Assembly: GCF_016765585.1 (NCBI RefSeq)
Contig: NZ_JAESWC010000018.1
Location: 124,001 to 188,000 of the forward strand
Origin: Clostridium rhizosphaerae
GTDB taxonomy: Bacteria > Bacillota > Clostridia > Clostridiales > Clostridiaceae
Length of the DNA: 64,000 bases
Reading direction: 5' to 3'
Shown: positions 34,116-42,815 of the stretch, piece after piece
Layout of the letters: the number at the start of each line of letters is the position of its first letter
Position numbering within the stretch: the first letter of the stretch is position 1
Notes under the pieces: generated by a model
Databases searched by the model: none
What the model saw: only the letters and a program-made list of their open reading frames with translations
Told to the model about the DNA's origin: nothing
Translations under genes and position numbers: made by a program

Positions 34116-34573
34116 CTTTTTATTCCTATACATCCTTTATATCTCTCCCCGTTTTTTAATGCAGCTGTAATGTAAATAACTTTATCCTTTTGAATAACAT
34201 TAAACTCTCCGATATTATTAATTATATTATTTACAGCCTTAATGCTGCCTTTTTCCTTATGAACTATCTCCAAACTGCCTTCAGGATTCAACTTAATAAT
34301 TTTAGTTATATCCTCAGAGAACTTTAATTCAATATTATTAGTTTGAATACTTATATCCTTTGAGTTATTAATTTCATGTTGTACAAACATAAGAGCCTCG
34401 CTTAAATAAAAATAACTTCTATAATCATCTGTATTATTTTTATAGCTTCTTATACTTTGAAGTAAAATTGTTACCAATACCACTGCCGCTATACTTGCTA
34501 TAGATATAGAAACAATTAACTCTATAAGTGTAAGTCCTTTACTATTTAATAATTTCCCTTTGAAAAGCTGCAT
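34112..34573 (-). CDS. Minor prepilin, PilW-like
   Basis: A 153-residue prepilin with the cleavage motif SKG/LTLIELIVSISIASIAAV, including Glu at +5, a long hydrophobic helix and a soluble head (YFYLSEALMFVQHEINNSKD). The layout resembles PilW/GspJ minor pilins. It overlaps the previous prepilin gene by 28 bases. Confidence 0.75.
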   Translation of the reverse strand: MQLFKGKLLNSKGLTLIELIVSISIASIAAVVLVTILLQSIRSYKNNTDDYRSYFYLSEALMFVQHEINNSKDISIQTNNIELKFSEDITKIIKLNPEGSLEIVHKEKGSIKAVNNIINNIGEFNVIQKDKVIYITAALKNGERYKGCIGIKR

Positions 34574-34986
34574 GTAATTACTTCTTCCTTTGAATTAACT
34601 TTTGTATGAAGCTCTAAATTAATTGTCAATACCTCCCCATCAATTACACCTAATAAGAGGTATGTATCTTCAACTTTTGTATTCTCACTAAATAAATCCT
34701 GAAAATCAGTACTTTGAATACTATTAATCGTAAGCTGTTCTTTATGAATAATCTTTTTATTTTCACTGTATAGTTTTTTTATATCTTCATAAGTTTTATT
34801 AAGAAGTATTTCATTCTTAACAGCTTCCATAACTGTCACATATTCATATTTCTTTTTATTTACGTCCTGAAGCTTTTTGATGTTTAATTCTGAAGTTAAA
34901 ATTGCAGTAAACAAAATGAGTATAATACTTATTGAGCACAAAACTTCAATGAGCATAAAACCTGACTTTTTACTTAATTTCAACAT
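34546..34986 (-). CDS. Minor prepilin, PilV/GspI-like
   Basis: A 146-residue protein with the type III signal KKSG/FMLIEVLCSISIILIL (Glu +5). Its head domain is mixed and has no clear family. ATG 34986 is six bases after GGAG and overlaps the upstream gene by 17 bases. It is probably a minor pilin that helps start or cap the pilus. Confidence 0.72.
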   Translation of the reverse strand: MLKLSKKSGFMLIEVLCSISIILILFTAILTSELNIKKLQDVNKKKYEYVTVMEAVKNEILLNKTYEDIKKLYSENKKIIHKEQLTINSIQSTDFQDLFSENTKVEDTYLLLGVIDGEVLTINLELHTKVNSKEEVITCSFSKGNY

Positions 34987-35404
34987 AACCAGCTCCAACA
35001 TTTATTGTTATGGTATAAAGACTGCCTCTTTTATCTCTTAACTTAATTGTTCCTGCATCACTTGTAAAACCAAATTTGTCTATATCAATTCTGCTGCCAT
35101 TAGTATTAATACTATAGATATTTACGTCCTCAGGAAGAACAAAGGATTCTATTCTTTTATTACTGCTGTAAAAGCCTATCTTTGACTCTGCTACGTTAAA
35201 TAGTATATAGCCCGACTTATTATTCTCTCTGCAATACTGTTTTGCATCATTTACTGTGCCAAGTATCATACTTTTACATAACTCAACATCAGTATCATTT
35301 TTTTGTTTTTCTAAATTAGATATATTGATTAAGCTTATGGAGGCTATGATAAATAAAATTGATATAGTTATTATAACTTCGATTAAAGTAAAGCCTTTTT
35401 TCAT
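34970..35404 (-). CDS. Prepilin, GspH-like minor pilin
   Basis: A 144-residue prepilin starting MKKG/FTLIEVIITISILFII with Glu at +5. The head resembles GspH/FimT (SMILGTVNDAKQYCRENNKS and AGTIKLRDKRGSLYTITINV). The ATG at 35404 has AAAGG before it and sits directly ahead of the short leader; the earlier ATT/TTG region is less likely. It lies second among the prepilin genes. Confidence 0.75.
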   Translation of the reverse strand: MKKGFTLIEVIITISILFIIASISLINISNLEKQKNDTDVELCKSMILGTVNDAKQYCRENNKSGYILFNVAESKIGFYSSNKRIESFVLPEDVNIYSINTNGSRIDIDKFGFTSDAGTIKLRDKRGSLYTITINVGAGYVEIK

Positions 35405-35436
35405 TTGATTACCTTTCAAAATCAACTAAGTATTAT

Positions 35437-35841
35437 CTATTTAGGATATATCTGATTGTTACCTTCTTTAATGACATAGGAATTTCCAGAATCACTTATA
35501 GCTAGAGTATAATTCTTATTATCACTAGAAAAATTTATTTCAGCGGTACTATCAGTTACCTTATTAGCCTCAATAGAAACAATAACGTTAGTTGCTGTAC
35601 TAATAGATTCCTCTACTTTATTTTTTATAAACTTGTTTCCCTGATCAGAATAACTCCACATAGCAGCAGTATATATTTGTTTTCCACAGGTTAAAGCTTT
35701 TGCATCTTTAGCTTTATCTATATATGCTGCTACCTTCGGTACTGAAAGGCTTGCTAATATAACTACTATGGTAATAGCTATTAAAACCTCTATTAGTGTA
35801 AAACCTTTCCTTTTTATTTTTTTACATTTTGATTTTTTCAT
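35437..35841 (-). CDS. Type IV pilin, likely major subunit
   Basis: A 134-residue prepilin with a long basic leader (MKKSKCKKIKRKG) cut before FTLIEVLIAITIVVILASLS, Glu at +5, the transmembrane helix and a small beta domain (NKVTDSTAEINFSSDNKNYT). It has the best ribosome site of the group (AGGAGG) and lies directly after pilC, which makes it the likely major pilin. Only two cysteines are present, so no disulfide loop of the classical kind is obvious. Confidence 0.8.
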   Translation of the reverse strand: MKKSKCKKIKRKGFTLIEVLIAITIVVILASLSVPKVAAYIDKAKDAKALTCGKQIYTAAMWSYSDQGNKFIKNKVEESISTATNVIVSIEANKVTDSTAEINFSSDNKNYTLAISDSGNSYVIKEGNNQIYPK

Positions 35842-35860
35842 ATTATTACTTCCTCCTAAC

Positions 35861-37057
35861 TTAAACTGTGTTCATTATATTAAACATAGGCATAAGCAGT
35901 GATATTAAAATAAAGCCTATAAAAAAAGAAATAACTAAAATCATTGCTGGTTCCAAAAGAACTGATACCTTTTCTATAAAAATATATAATTCCTGCTCCA
36001 TAACTGAATTTGCCTTTAAAAGCATTTTATCAAGATTTCCTGATTCCTCTCCTACTTTTATCATTGAATATAAGGAAGGCAGGAAAACGTCTGTATTTCT
36101 TATGCTTTTAGCAATACTCTCACCCATTCTCATGCTATGAATACTTTTCTGTAATTTATTTTTGACATACTCATTTCCCATCATAGTACTAGCAACTTCC
36201 ATAGCGTGCACTATATGTATACCACTGCTTATTAAAGTTCCAAGTATTCTTGAAAATTTAACACACAATATCTTTCTTGAAAGCATCATAGTCATTTTAT
36301 TAGTCAATAAAAATTTATGAACAACTATTTTTATCTTTTGATGTTTTCTTGCTTTCAAAATGCCAATAATGAGAAGAACTAAAATCCCTAATAATACATA
36401 GTAATTTTCTTTCAAAGCTTTATTAAAAGACATAATAAATCTTGTAGTTGCGGGAATTTTACCTCCAAGTTCTGTTAGTGTGGTAACAAAGATCGGAACT
36501 ATGAAGGAAACTAAAATTTGAGAAATTATCATGCTAAAAATAAACAAGGTACATGGATAAAGCATAGCCTTCTTTATTTTGCCTGTTATAATGCTTTCAT
36601 CATTATAATACTTAGAAAGCTTTAGAAAAATTTCTTGAAGTTTTCCTGTTTCTTCTCCAACCTTGATCATATTAGTAAAAAACTCAGGGTAAATATCATT
36701 ATGAGCCTTCATGCTGCATGATAGTTCTGTACCTTCTTGAATAAGCTCCTTAATATCTTCTAAGCTTCTCTTAACATGTTTATTACCTGCTTCTTCTTCA
36801 AGCAAATTTATAATTTCATAAATATTCATTCCTGATTCAATAAGCGATGAAAACTCACTGCACAGTATAGATAATTCCTTAGATGAAATCTTTTTTATTC
36901 TAATAGGAATATGTCCTGTAAAAAGTTCCTTATGTTTTACTAGATAATATCCCTTTTTTCTCAGCTTAACTACCAACGACTCCCTATTTGTAAGCCAATA
37001 CTTGCCTTTTATTATATTCCCTTGAGTATTCTTAGCTTTATATATGTATAGAGGCAT
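35861..37057 (-). CDS. pilC: Type IV pilus inner-membrane platform protein PilC
   Basis: The 398-residue GspF-family protein has the N-terminal YIYKAKNTQGNIIKGKYWLT, two repeated T2SSF domains (SSLIESGMNIYEIINLLEEE and GTLISSGIHIVHAMEVASTM) and three membrane segments, including LVSFIVPIFVTTLTELGGKI. GEETGKLQEIF and its repeat GEESGNLDKML are typical. It couples the PilB motor to the growing pilus. Confidence 0.9.
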   Translation of the reverse strand: MPLYIYKAKNTQGNIIKGKYWLTNRESLVVKLRKKGYYLVKHKELFTGHIPIRIKKISSKELSILCSEFSSLIESGMNIYEIINLLEEEAGNKHVKRSLEDIKELIQEGTELSCSMKAHNDIYPEFFTNMIKVGEETGKLQEIFLKLSKYYNDESIITGKIKKAMLYPCTLFIFSMIISQILVSFIVPIFVTTLTELGGKIPATTRFIMSFNKALKENYYVLLGILVLLIIGILKARKHQKIKIVVHKFLLTNKMTMMLSRKILCVKFSRILGTLISSGIHIVHAMEVASTMMGNEYVKNKLQKSIHSMRMGESIAKSIRNTDVFLPSLYSMIKVGEESGNLDKMLLKANSVMEQELYIFIEKVSVLLEPAMILVISFFIGFILISLLMPMFNIMNTV

Positions 37058-37080
37058 TAAAGACCAACCTTCTTTACTAT

Positions 37081-38613
37081 TTAACTTACATTGCAGATTC
37101 TTAAAAATTCCTCAAAACTTGTAACCCCTTTTTTTACAAGCTCTTTGCAGTTTTCTTTGAGATTTGTCATATTCTTAGTTTCGTTATATTGCCTTATGCT
37201 GTCAGCACCAGCACCTTTGCTTATATACTCTCTGAGATTATCATCAACATTCATAATTTCATATACTACTGTTCTGCCGCTGTAACCAGTGTATTTGCAA
37301 AATGCACATCCTAAACCTTTATGAAGCTTCTCACTATAGGTTAGCATAAGTTCATGTTTTTCTCTTATAGTAGGCTCATACTCAGTCTTGCAAAAGCTAC
37401 AGATTTTTCTTACAAGTCTTTGAGCTATACAAACTAGTAAAGCATCTGCAGCTAAGTAATTAGGTACTCCCATATCAATAAGTCTTACAATAGAAGCCGC
37501 AGCATCATTAGTGTGCAAGGTAGAAATAACAAGATGGCCCGTTATTGCCGCCCTAACTGCAATTTGGGCAGTTTCCTCATCTCTAATTTCGCCAACCATA
37601 ATAATATTTGGGTCTTGCCTTAAAATACTTCTAAGACCACTTGCAAAGTTTAAACCAGCTTTTGTATTTACGTTCACCTGATTTACAAATGGTACCTGAA
37701 TCTCTACTGGATCTTCAATAGTAACAATATTTTTATCATGTTTATCTATCTGCTCAAGCATAGCATACAATGTAGTTGTCTTACCGCTTCCAGTAGGACC
37801 GGTTACAAGTATGATTCCATGATTATTCTTTAAAGAATTTGATATACTATTTTCACCAAAGGCGCAAAAACCTAAAGCTTTTAAACTTTGAAGCCTTTCC
37901 TTTTTATATAAAATTCTTATAACTACTTTTTCTCCATGAATGGTTGGAAGAGTTGATACTCTTAAATCAAGCATCAAATCATTATGACTAAACTGAAGCT
38001 TGCCGTCTTGAGGGGTTCTCTTTTCAGAAATATCCATACCTGACTGTAATTTTATTCTTGAGCATATTGATGCATATATTTCTTTAGTAAGCTTAATATT
38101 TTCATATAAAATACCATCAACACGATTTCTGATGATTACGTCTTCTTCAAAGGGTTCCATATGAATATCGCTGGCTTTTATATTAATTGCTTGGGCGATA
38201 ATATGATTTGTCAGCCTTACTATTGGTGAGTTTTCAATTGGATCTATGTTATTGTTCTTATCATATACATTGCTGCTTAAGTTTTTTTCTAAGTTTCTTG
38301 TTATTTGTTCTATAACTAAATTAGTCTCTTGGCTTTCGTCAATGGAATTAATTAAAACATAAATTTCCTTACTATCTGCAGGAATAACATCAATCTTCCT
38401 TTTTAATAAGGAACTTATATTCTCCACGGCCTTTTTATCATATGGATTTCCCATTGCAATCAGTACATTATTTTCACTTACTTGTATTGGTACTGCACAG
38501 TATTTGTACATAATATCTCTTGTCATAATCTTTAACATTTCTGTATCAATAATTATCTCTTTTAAACTGATAAGTTCTTGTCTTTTTTTATAAATATCAA
38601 TTTTATTTTCCAT
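37081..38613 (-). CDS. pilB: Type IV pilus assembly ATPase PilB
   Basis: The 510-residue secretion-family ATPase powers pilus extension. It has an N-terminal MshEN/GSPII_E domain (CAVPIQVSENNVLIAMGNPY), the conserved DIHMEP, Walker A GPTGSGKTTTLY, an Asp box and Walker B region IIMVGEIRDEETAQIAVRAA, the His box ISTLHTNDAAASIVRLIDMG, and a tetracysteine zinc site (CSFC and CAFC). No pilT or pilD lies in the window, so retraction or leader cleavage must be encoded elsewhere, if at all. It heads the operon. Confidence 0.93.
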   Translation of the reverse strand: MENKIDIYKKRQELISLKEIIIDTEMLKIMTRDIMYKYCAVPIQVSENNVLIAMGNPYDKKAVENISSLLKRKIDVIPADSKEIYVLINSIDESQETNLVIEQITRNLEKNLSSNVYDKNNNIDPIENSPIVRLTNHIIAQAINIKASDIHMEPFEEDVIIRNRVDGILYENIKLTKEIYASICSRIKLQSGMDISEKRTPQDGKLQFSHNDLMLDLRVSTLPTIHGEKVVIRILYKKERLQSLKALGFCAFGENSISNSLKNNHGIILVTGPTGSGKTTTLYAMLEQIDKHDKNIVTIEDPVEIQVPFVNQVNVNTKAGLNFASGLRSILRQDPNIIMVGEIRDEETAQIAVRAAITGHLVISTLHTNDAAASIVRLIDMGVPNYLAADALLVCIAQRLVRKICSFCKTEYEPTIREKHELMLTYSEKLHKGLGCAFCKYTGYSGRTVVYEIMNVDDNLREYISKGAGADSIRQYNETKNMTNLKENCKELVKKGVTSFEEFLRICNVS

Positions 38614-38736
38614 AATGTGCTACACCTTAATATTCTGTTATAGTTTTTTCACTAAGCTAAACTTTATATCAAACCACGTATTTATCATTATAGCCGTCTC
38701 AAACTTTTTTAAACCTTATATTATTTGTAAAATAAC

Positions 38737-38769
38737 AAAAAGTATGCATTTTAAAATTGCATACTTTTT
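38737..38769 (-). terminator. Terminator after dapF
   Basis: AAAAAGTATGCA and TGCATACTTTTT form a perfect 12-bp stem, and the right arm supplies the T run on the minus strand. It is 13 bases after the dapF stop and separates it from pilB. Confidence 0.88.
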
Positions 38770-38781
38770 AAAAATTATTTT

Positions 38782-39594
38782 TTAAATTTCTCCATTAAAA
38801 ACTGTAACAGCAGGACCAGACATATATACTCCATCATCACTAAGTTCAACTATAAGGCTTCCCCCAGGGATCCATACCTTTACTTTCTTATCAACATAAC
38901 CTAACTTATTTGCAGCAACTACAGAAGCACAGCTTCCAGTGCCACAGGCTAGGGTTGGTCCAGCTCCTCTTTCCCAGGTTTTTACCTTTACTTCTCCACT
39001 ATTTATAACTTCACAAAAATTAACATTCGTCCCCTGTGGAAACAGCTTGTTTTTCTCTATAAACTTTCCTTCTTCAACATTATAGTTATCAAGCTTATCT
39101 ATTATTACTGTATGAGGAACACCCATCAGCAATGAATTTATTATATATTTTTTATCATTTATCTCGAGCTGCTTATTTATGATCTCTTCTACTCCAATAG
39201 CTGGAATCATTTTTGTATTGAAATTTGGATGCCCCATATTAATAGTAACACTTAAAACCTCGTTATCTTGGGCAGTAATATATGCTGTTTTTATTCCATC
39301 TCCAGTTTCTATACTTATGTTTTCAGTATTAACTAATTTTTTGTCCCATACATATTTAGCAAAACATCTTATACCATTTCCGCACATAGCAGCATAAGAG
39401 CCATCCGAATTAATTATTGTCATTTTTATTTGAGCTGAATTACTTCTTCTAACTAAAAGAATACCATCTGCCCCAATTCCAAAATTTCTATGGCAAAGTT
39501 TTTGTGCTAAATCAGCTTCATTCTTTATTTTATTTTCTAAATCCTCTATTACAATAAAATCATTTCCGTTTCCATGCATTTTGGTAAATTTCAT
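38782..39594 (-). CDS. dapF: Diaminopimelate epimerase
   Basis: DapF turns LL- into meso-diaminopimelate for lysine and peptidoglycan. The 270-residue protein begins MKFTKMHGNGNDFIVIE and has both catalytic cysteines, in MCGNGIRCFAKY (Cys71) and ACGTGSCASVVA. ATG 39594 matches the family start and has GGAAGG upstream; an ATG 11 codons earlier does not. It is a single gene divergent from rqcH. Confidence 0.95.
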   Translation of the reverse strand: MKFTKMHGNGNDFIVIEDLENKIKNEADLAQKLCHRNFGIGADGILLVRRSNSAQIKMTIINSDGSYAAMCGNGIRCFAKYVWDKKLVNTENISIETGDGIKTAYITAQDNEVLSVTINMGHPNFNTKMIPAIGVEEIINKQLEINDKKYIINSLLMGVPHTVIIDKLDNYNVEEGKFIEKNKLFPQGTNVNFCEVINSGEVKVKTWERGAGPTLACGTGSCASVVAANKLGYVDKKVKVWIPGGSLIVELSDDGVYMSGPAVTVFNGEI

Positions 39595-39669
39595 AAAATC
39601 ATTCCTTCCATATAAAAATTTCTTCATTATATATAAATTAATTTTAGCATAACATAAAAATAAATTTAT

Positions 39670-39701
39670 AACTATATAACTAGTTAACTAGTTATATAGT
39701 T
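39670..39701. repeat. Perfect 32-bp palindrome between dapF and rqcH
   Basis: The sequence is fully self-complementary with no loop; its centre is CTAGTTAACTAG and its arms extend as AACTATATAA. It lies 24 bases upstream of the rqcH -35 box and about 75 bases from the dapF start. The same 12-mer core occurs twice at 978-989 and 1010-1021. The shape fits an operator for a dimeric regulator, but no regulator is identified. Confidence 0.7.
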
Positions 39702-39724
39702 TTCTAGTTATTCATTAGAATATT

Positions 39725-39753
39725 TTGATTTTCAAAAGTTAAAATGCTATACT
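39725..39753 (+). promoter_or_regulatory. Sigma-A promoter of rqcH
   Basis: TTGATT and TATACT are separated by exactly 17 bases, a near-consensus vegetative promoter. The start codon is 37 bases downstream with GGGGTG between. Confidence 0.7.
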
Positions 39754-39790
39754 AACTTATGATTATATTTAAAATATGTGGGGTGATATA

Positions 39791-41521
39791 ATGCCTTTAG
39801 ATGGAATTTATATATACAGTATCGTTGATGAACTCAAAAATAAAATAGCAGGCTGCAGAGTTGATAAGATTTCTCAGCCTGAAAAGGATGAGATAATATT
39901 TGCTTTAAGAGGTGAAAAGGTTAATTTTAAACTGTTGATTAGCGCTAGTTCAACCTATCCTAAACTACATTTAACAAATATAAGTAAGCCCAACCCAATT
40001 AAAGCTCCAATGTTCTGCATGGTACTTAGGAAATACCTTAGTACGGCAAAAATTATTGATATTACTCAAGTATATACAGATAGAATAGTTGTAATAGATT
40101 TTGAAAGTTCAGATGAGCTTGGCTTTAACAGCATTTATTCTCTTGTAGTTGAAATTATGGGCAGACACAGCAATATTACACTATTAAGAAAGCGTGATAA
40201 TGTTGTAATAGATTCGATTAAGCACATTACCCCAGATATAAACAGCTACAGAAGTCTATATCCTGGAGTATCCTATAAGTATCCGCCAGAATCAATGAAA
40301 CTTAATCCTTTTGATTTTTCTTATGAAGAATTCGAAAATTATTTAACTAATAATGAATATAAGATAGATGCAAATATCTTTTCAAAATTATTTACTGGTA
40401 TAAGTTCTCAATTTTCAAAGTCTTTATATCTGCAAATAAGTGAAAAAGTTAATTTAGACTCTGCTGCTTTAAGAGACATATATAGCCCTATTGTTATTCT
40501 ATTCAATAGACTCAAAGTCTGTGATTTTAAATATTTAAGCTATATTGATGAAGTTTCCATAAAAGACTTTTACTGCGTTGAACTTAAGCAGTTTGATAAT
40601 CTTACTTCTAAGCTGTATTCTTCTCCTTCTTCTCTACTTGAGGAGTTCTACTACGAGAAAGATAAATGGGAGAGATTAAATGCAAAAAGTTCAGATTTGC
40701 AGAAAATCACTAACAACAATATAGACCGATGTCTAAAAAAAATAAAGCTTCTTAATAATGCCCTGCAGGAAGGTGAACAAAAGGACATCTACAAAATTTA
40801 TGGAGAGCTTTTAACTGCAAATATTTATAGTATAAAAAAGGGGCAAAAAAATATAAATGTACTTAATTATTATTCTTCAGATGAGCAATATATAGATATT
40901 GTTTTAGATGAAAACAAGTCTCCTTCAGAAAATATACAATCATATTTTAAAAAATATAATAAATTAAAAAAATCTGAAGAAATGGCTTCACTGCAGCTTA
41001 AATCCGCCAACGAGGAACTCCAGTACTTATATTCGGTTTTAACAAATATTAAAAATTCAGAAACCTATGATGAAATCGAGGAAATAAAGAAGGAATTAGT
41101 TACTACCGGATATATAAAATTTAAAAAGGAAGATAAGAAAAAAGCAAAGCTTTCGAAACCTCTTCATTTTCTATCCAGTGACGGTACAGATATTTATATA
41201 GGAAAAAACAATATTCAAAATGATAACTTAACCCTAAAGTTTGCAGATAAGCATGATATTTGGATGCATACAAAAAATATCCCCGGTTCTCATGTTATCA
41301 TCAAAAATAACGGTAGAATTTCAGATGCCTGCTTAGAGGAAGGAGCTATCTTAGCAGCTTATTACAGCAAGGCCAAAGACTCAACTAAAGTTCCTGTTGA
41401 CTATACAGAAGTAAAAAATGTAAAAAAGCCTTCTGGTTCAAAACCTGGAATGGTTATATATTATACAAATAAAACTTTATATGTGGATCCACTAAAACTT
41501 GACCTTAAAAAAATAGAATAA
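39791..41521 (+). CDS. rqcH: RqcH, ribosome quality control NFACT protein
   Basis: RqcH binds stalled 50S-peptidyl-tRNA complexes and adds alanine tails that mark the peptide for degradation. The 577-residue protein has the NFACT-N region (MPLDGIYIYSIVDELKNKIA, then VDKISQPEKDEIIFALRG), coiled coils in the middle (ENIQSYFKKYNKLKKSEEMA), and the NFACT-R region HDIWMHTKNIPGSHVIIKNN. ATG 39791 lies after GGGGTG. Older names are FbpA or fibronectin-binding protein. Its partner RqcP (YlmH) is also in this window at 51564-52334. Confidence 0.94.
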   Translation: MPLDGIYIYSIVDELKNKIAGCRVDKISQPEKDEIIFALRGEKVNFKLLISASSTYPKLHLTNISKPNPIKAPMFCMVLRKYLSTAKIIDITQVYTDRIVVIDFESSDELGFNSIYSLVVEIMGRHSNITLLRKRDNVVIDSIKHITPDINSYRSLYPGVSYKYPPESMKLNPFDFSYEEFENYLTNNEYKIDANIFSKLFTGISSQFSKSLYLQISEKVNLDSAALRDIYSPIVILFNRLKVCDFKYLSYIDEVSIKDFYCVELKQFDNLTSKLYSSPSSLLEEFYYEKDKWERLNAKSSDLQKITNNNIDRCLKKIKLLNNALQEGEQKDIYKIYGELLTANIYSIKKGQKNINVLNYYSSDEQYIDIVLDENKSPSENIQSYFKKYNKLKKSEEMASLQLKSANEELQYLYSVLTNIKNSETYDEIEEIKKELVTTGYIKFKKEDKKKAKLSKPLHFLSSDGTDIYIGKNNIQNDNLTLKFADKHDIWMHTKNIPGSHVIIKNNGRISDACLEEGAILAAYYSKAKDSTKVPVDYTEVKNVKKPSGSKPGMVIYYTNKTLYVDPLKLDLKKIE

Positions 41522-41543
41522 GCAGAAAGCTTCTGCTTATTCT
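41515..41543. terminator. Bidirectional terminator holding both stop codons
   Basis: AGAATAAGCAGAA and TTCTGCTTATTCT form a perfect 13-bp stem with an AGC loop. The rqcH stop (41519-41521) and the stop of the convergent methyltransferase gene (41537-41539) are both inside the stem. TTTTATTTT follows on the plus strand. Confidence 0.85.
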
Positions 41544-42670
41544 TTTATTTTAGGCGGATTATTAATAAACTGATAATAATAACATAATAATCTTCCATTA
41601 TATAACTTTCTGTTTTTATCTGCTTTTTTACCAAAAAGCTTTTGAAAATCCGGATGAGACGTTATTATATAAAAGGACCAATTGTTAAGTTCCGTATATA
41701 AATCACCTAGGGACTTATATATATCTTCAACTTCCTTGCTGTCCCCTATTCTTTCACCATAAGGAGGATTGCTTATAATAACTCCATATTTCTTTCTAGA
41801 TGTAAATTCTTTAGCAGGCATTTTTTGAAAGGAAATATACTTATCAACTCCAGCTTTTAAAGCATTCTCTTTTGCAGTATTAAGAATTCTTCCATTTATA
41901 TCTGAAGCTAAGATTTTAAATTCTTCCTTATTAATTTTATTCTTTGCGTAACTTCTTACTTCCTCCCATATGTCTTTATCCATAGATGGCCATTCTTCAC
42001 AAATAAAACTTCTATTAAGCCCTGGTGCAATATTTTTTCCTATTAAAGCTGCTTCGATTGCAATGGTACCAGAGCCACAGAAAATATCTGCTAAACTTCT
42101 AGATGGTTCCCAATTGCTCAAAAGCACTAAAGCCGCAGCCAGAGTTTCCTTCATTGGTGCTTCACCAGCAAGTTCTCTATAGCCTCTCTTATGAAGCCCA
42201 GCACCTGTTGTATCAATTGTTAAGGTAACAATGTCCTTTAAAAGTGCAACTTCGATTTTATACACCGGTCCATCTTCTTCAAACCAATCTGTATTATATG
42301 TACTCTTCATTGTTTCTACTACTGCTTTTTTAACTATTGACTGACAGTCCGGCACGCTGAAAAGTTTTGATTTTATTGATTTTCCTACTACATGCATTTT
42401 GCCATTTATAGGTATTAGACTTCCCCATGGAACAGCCTTTGTACCTTGAAAAAGTTCTTCAAAGGTTTCGGCTTTAAATTCTGCCATTTTTATTAAAACT
42501 CTATCTGCAGTTCTAAGCCAAGTATTGCATATAGCAATATCATAATCATCCCCACTAAAGGTTACCTTTCCATTATCAGTTTGTAAGTCTTCATAACCAA
42601 GCTGCTTAAGTTCCTTTGCGACTATAGACTCGAGTCCAAAGGTTGATGTTGCTATTAAATCATAATTCAT
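41537..42670 (-). CDS. THUMP-domain rRNA methyltransferase, RlmL/YpsC-like
   Basis: The 377-residue protein has an N-terminal THUMP region (YDLIATSTFGLESIVAKELK to SVPDCQSIVKKAVV), a linker with TTGAGLHKRGYRELAGEAPM, and a class I SAM-methyltransferase domain with LADIFCGSGTIAIEAALIG and the catalytic NPPYGER. E. coli RlmL methylates G2445 of 23S rRNA at N2; this protein corresponds to the N-terminal half of RlmKL. Its end is shared with the rqcH terminator. Confidence 0.9.
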   Translation of the reverse strand: MNYDLIATSTFGLESIVAKELKQLGYEDLQTDNGKVTFSGDDYDIAICNTWLRTADRVLIKMAEFKAETFEELFQGTKAVPWGSLIPINGKMHVVGKSIKSKLFSVPDCQSIVKKAVVETMKSTYNTDWFEEDGPVYKIEVALLKDIVTLTIDTTGAGLHKRGYRELAGEAPMKETLAAALVLLSNWEPSRSLADIFCGSGTIAIEAALIGKNIAPGLNRSFICEEWPSMDKDIWEEVRSYAKNKINKEEFKILASDINGRILNTAKENALKAGVDKYISFQKMPAKEFTSRKKYGVIISNPPYGERIGDSKEVEDIYKSLGDLYTELNNWSFYIITSHPDFQKLFGKKADKNRKLYNGRLLCYYYQFINNPPKIKE

Positions 42671-42772
42671 TTATTTCTCTCCTTATTTAGTAACTATGAA
42701 TACTATACAATAAAAACTGCTAGTGAACAACATTATTATTCATATAACTTATAATTGACAAAAGTTAAAATA

Positions 42773-42802
42773 AAAATACCCTGCACCTAAGCAGAGTATT
42801 TT
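42773..42802 (-). terminator. Terminator after uraA
   Basis: AAAATACTCTGC and GCAGGGTATTTT pair on the minus strand, followed by TATTTTAAC, 14 bases after the stop. Confidence 0.85.
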
Positions 42803-42815
42803 AGTTTACGGTAAA

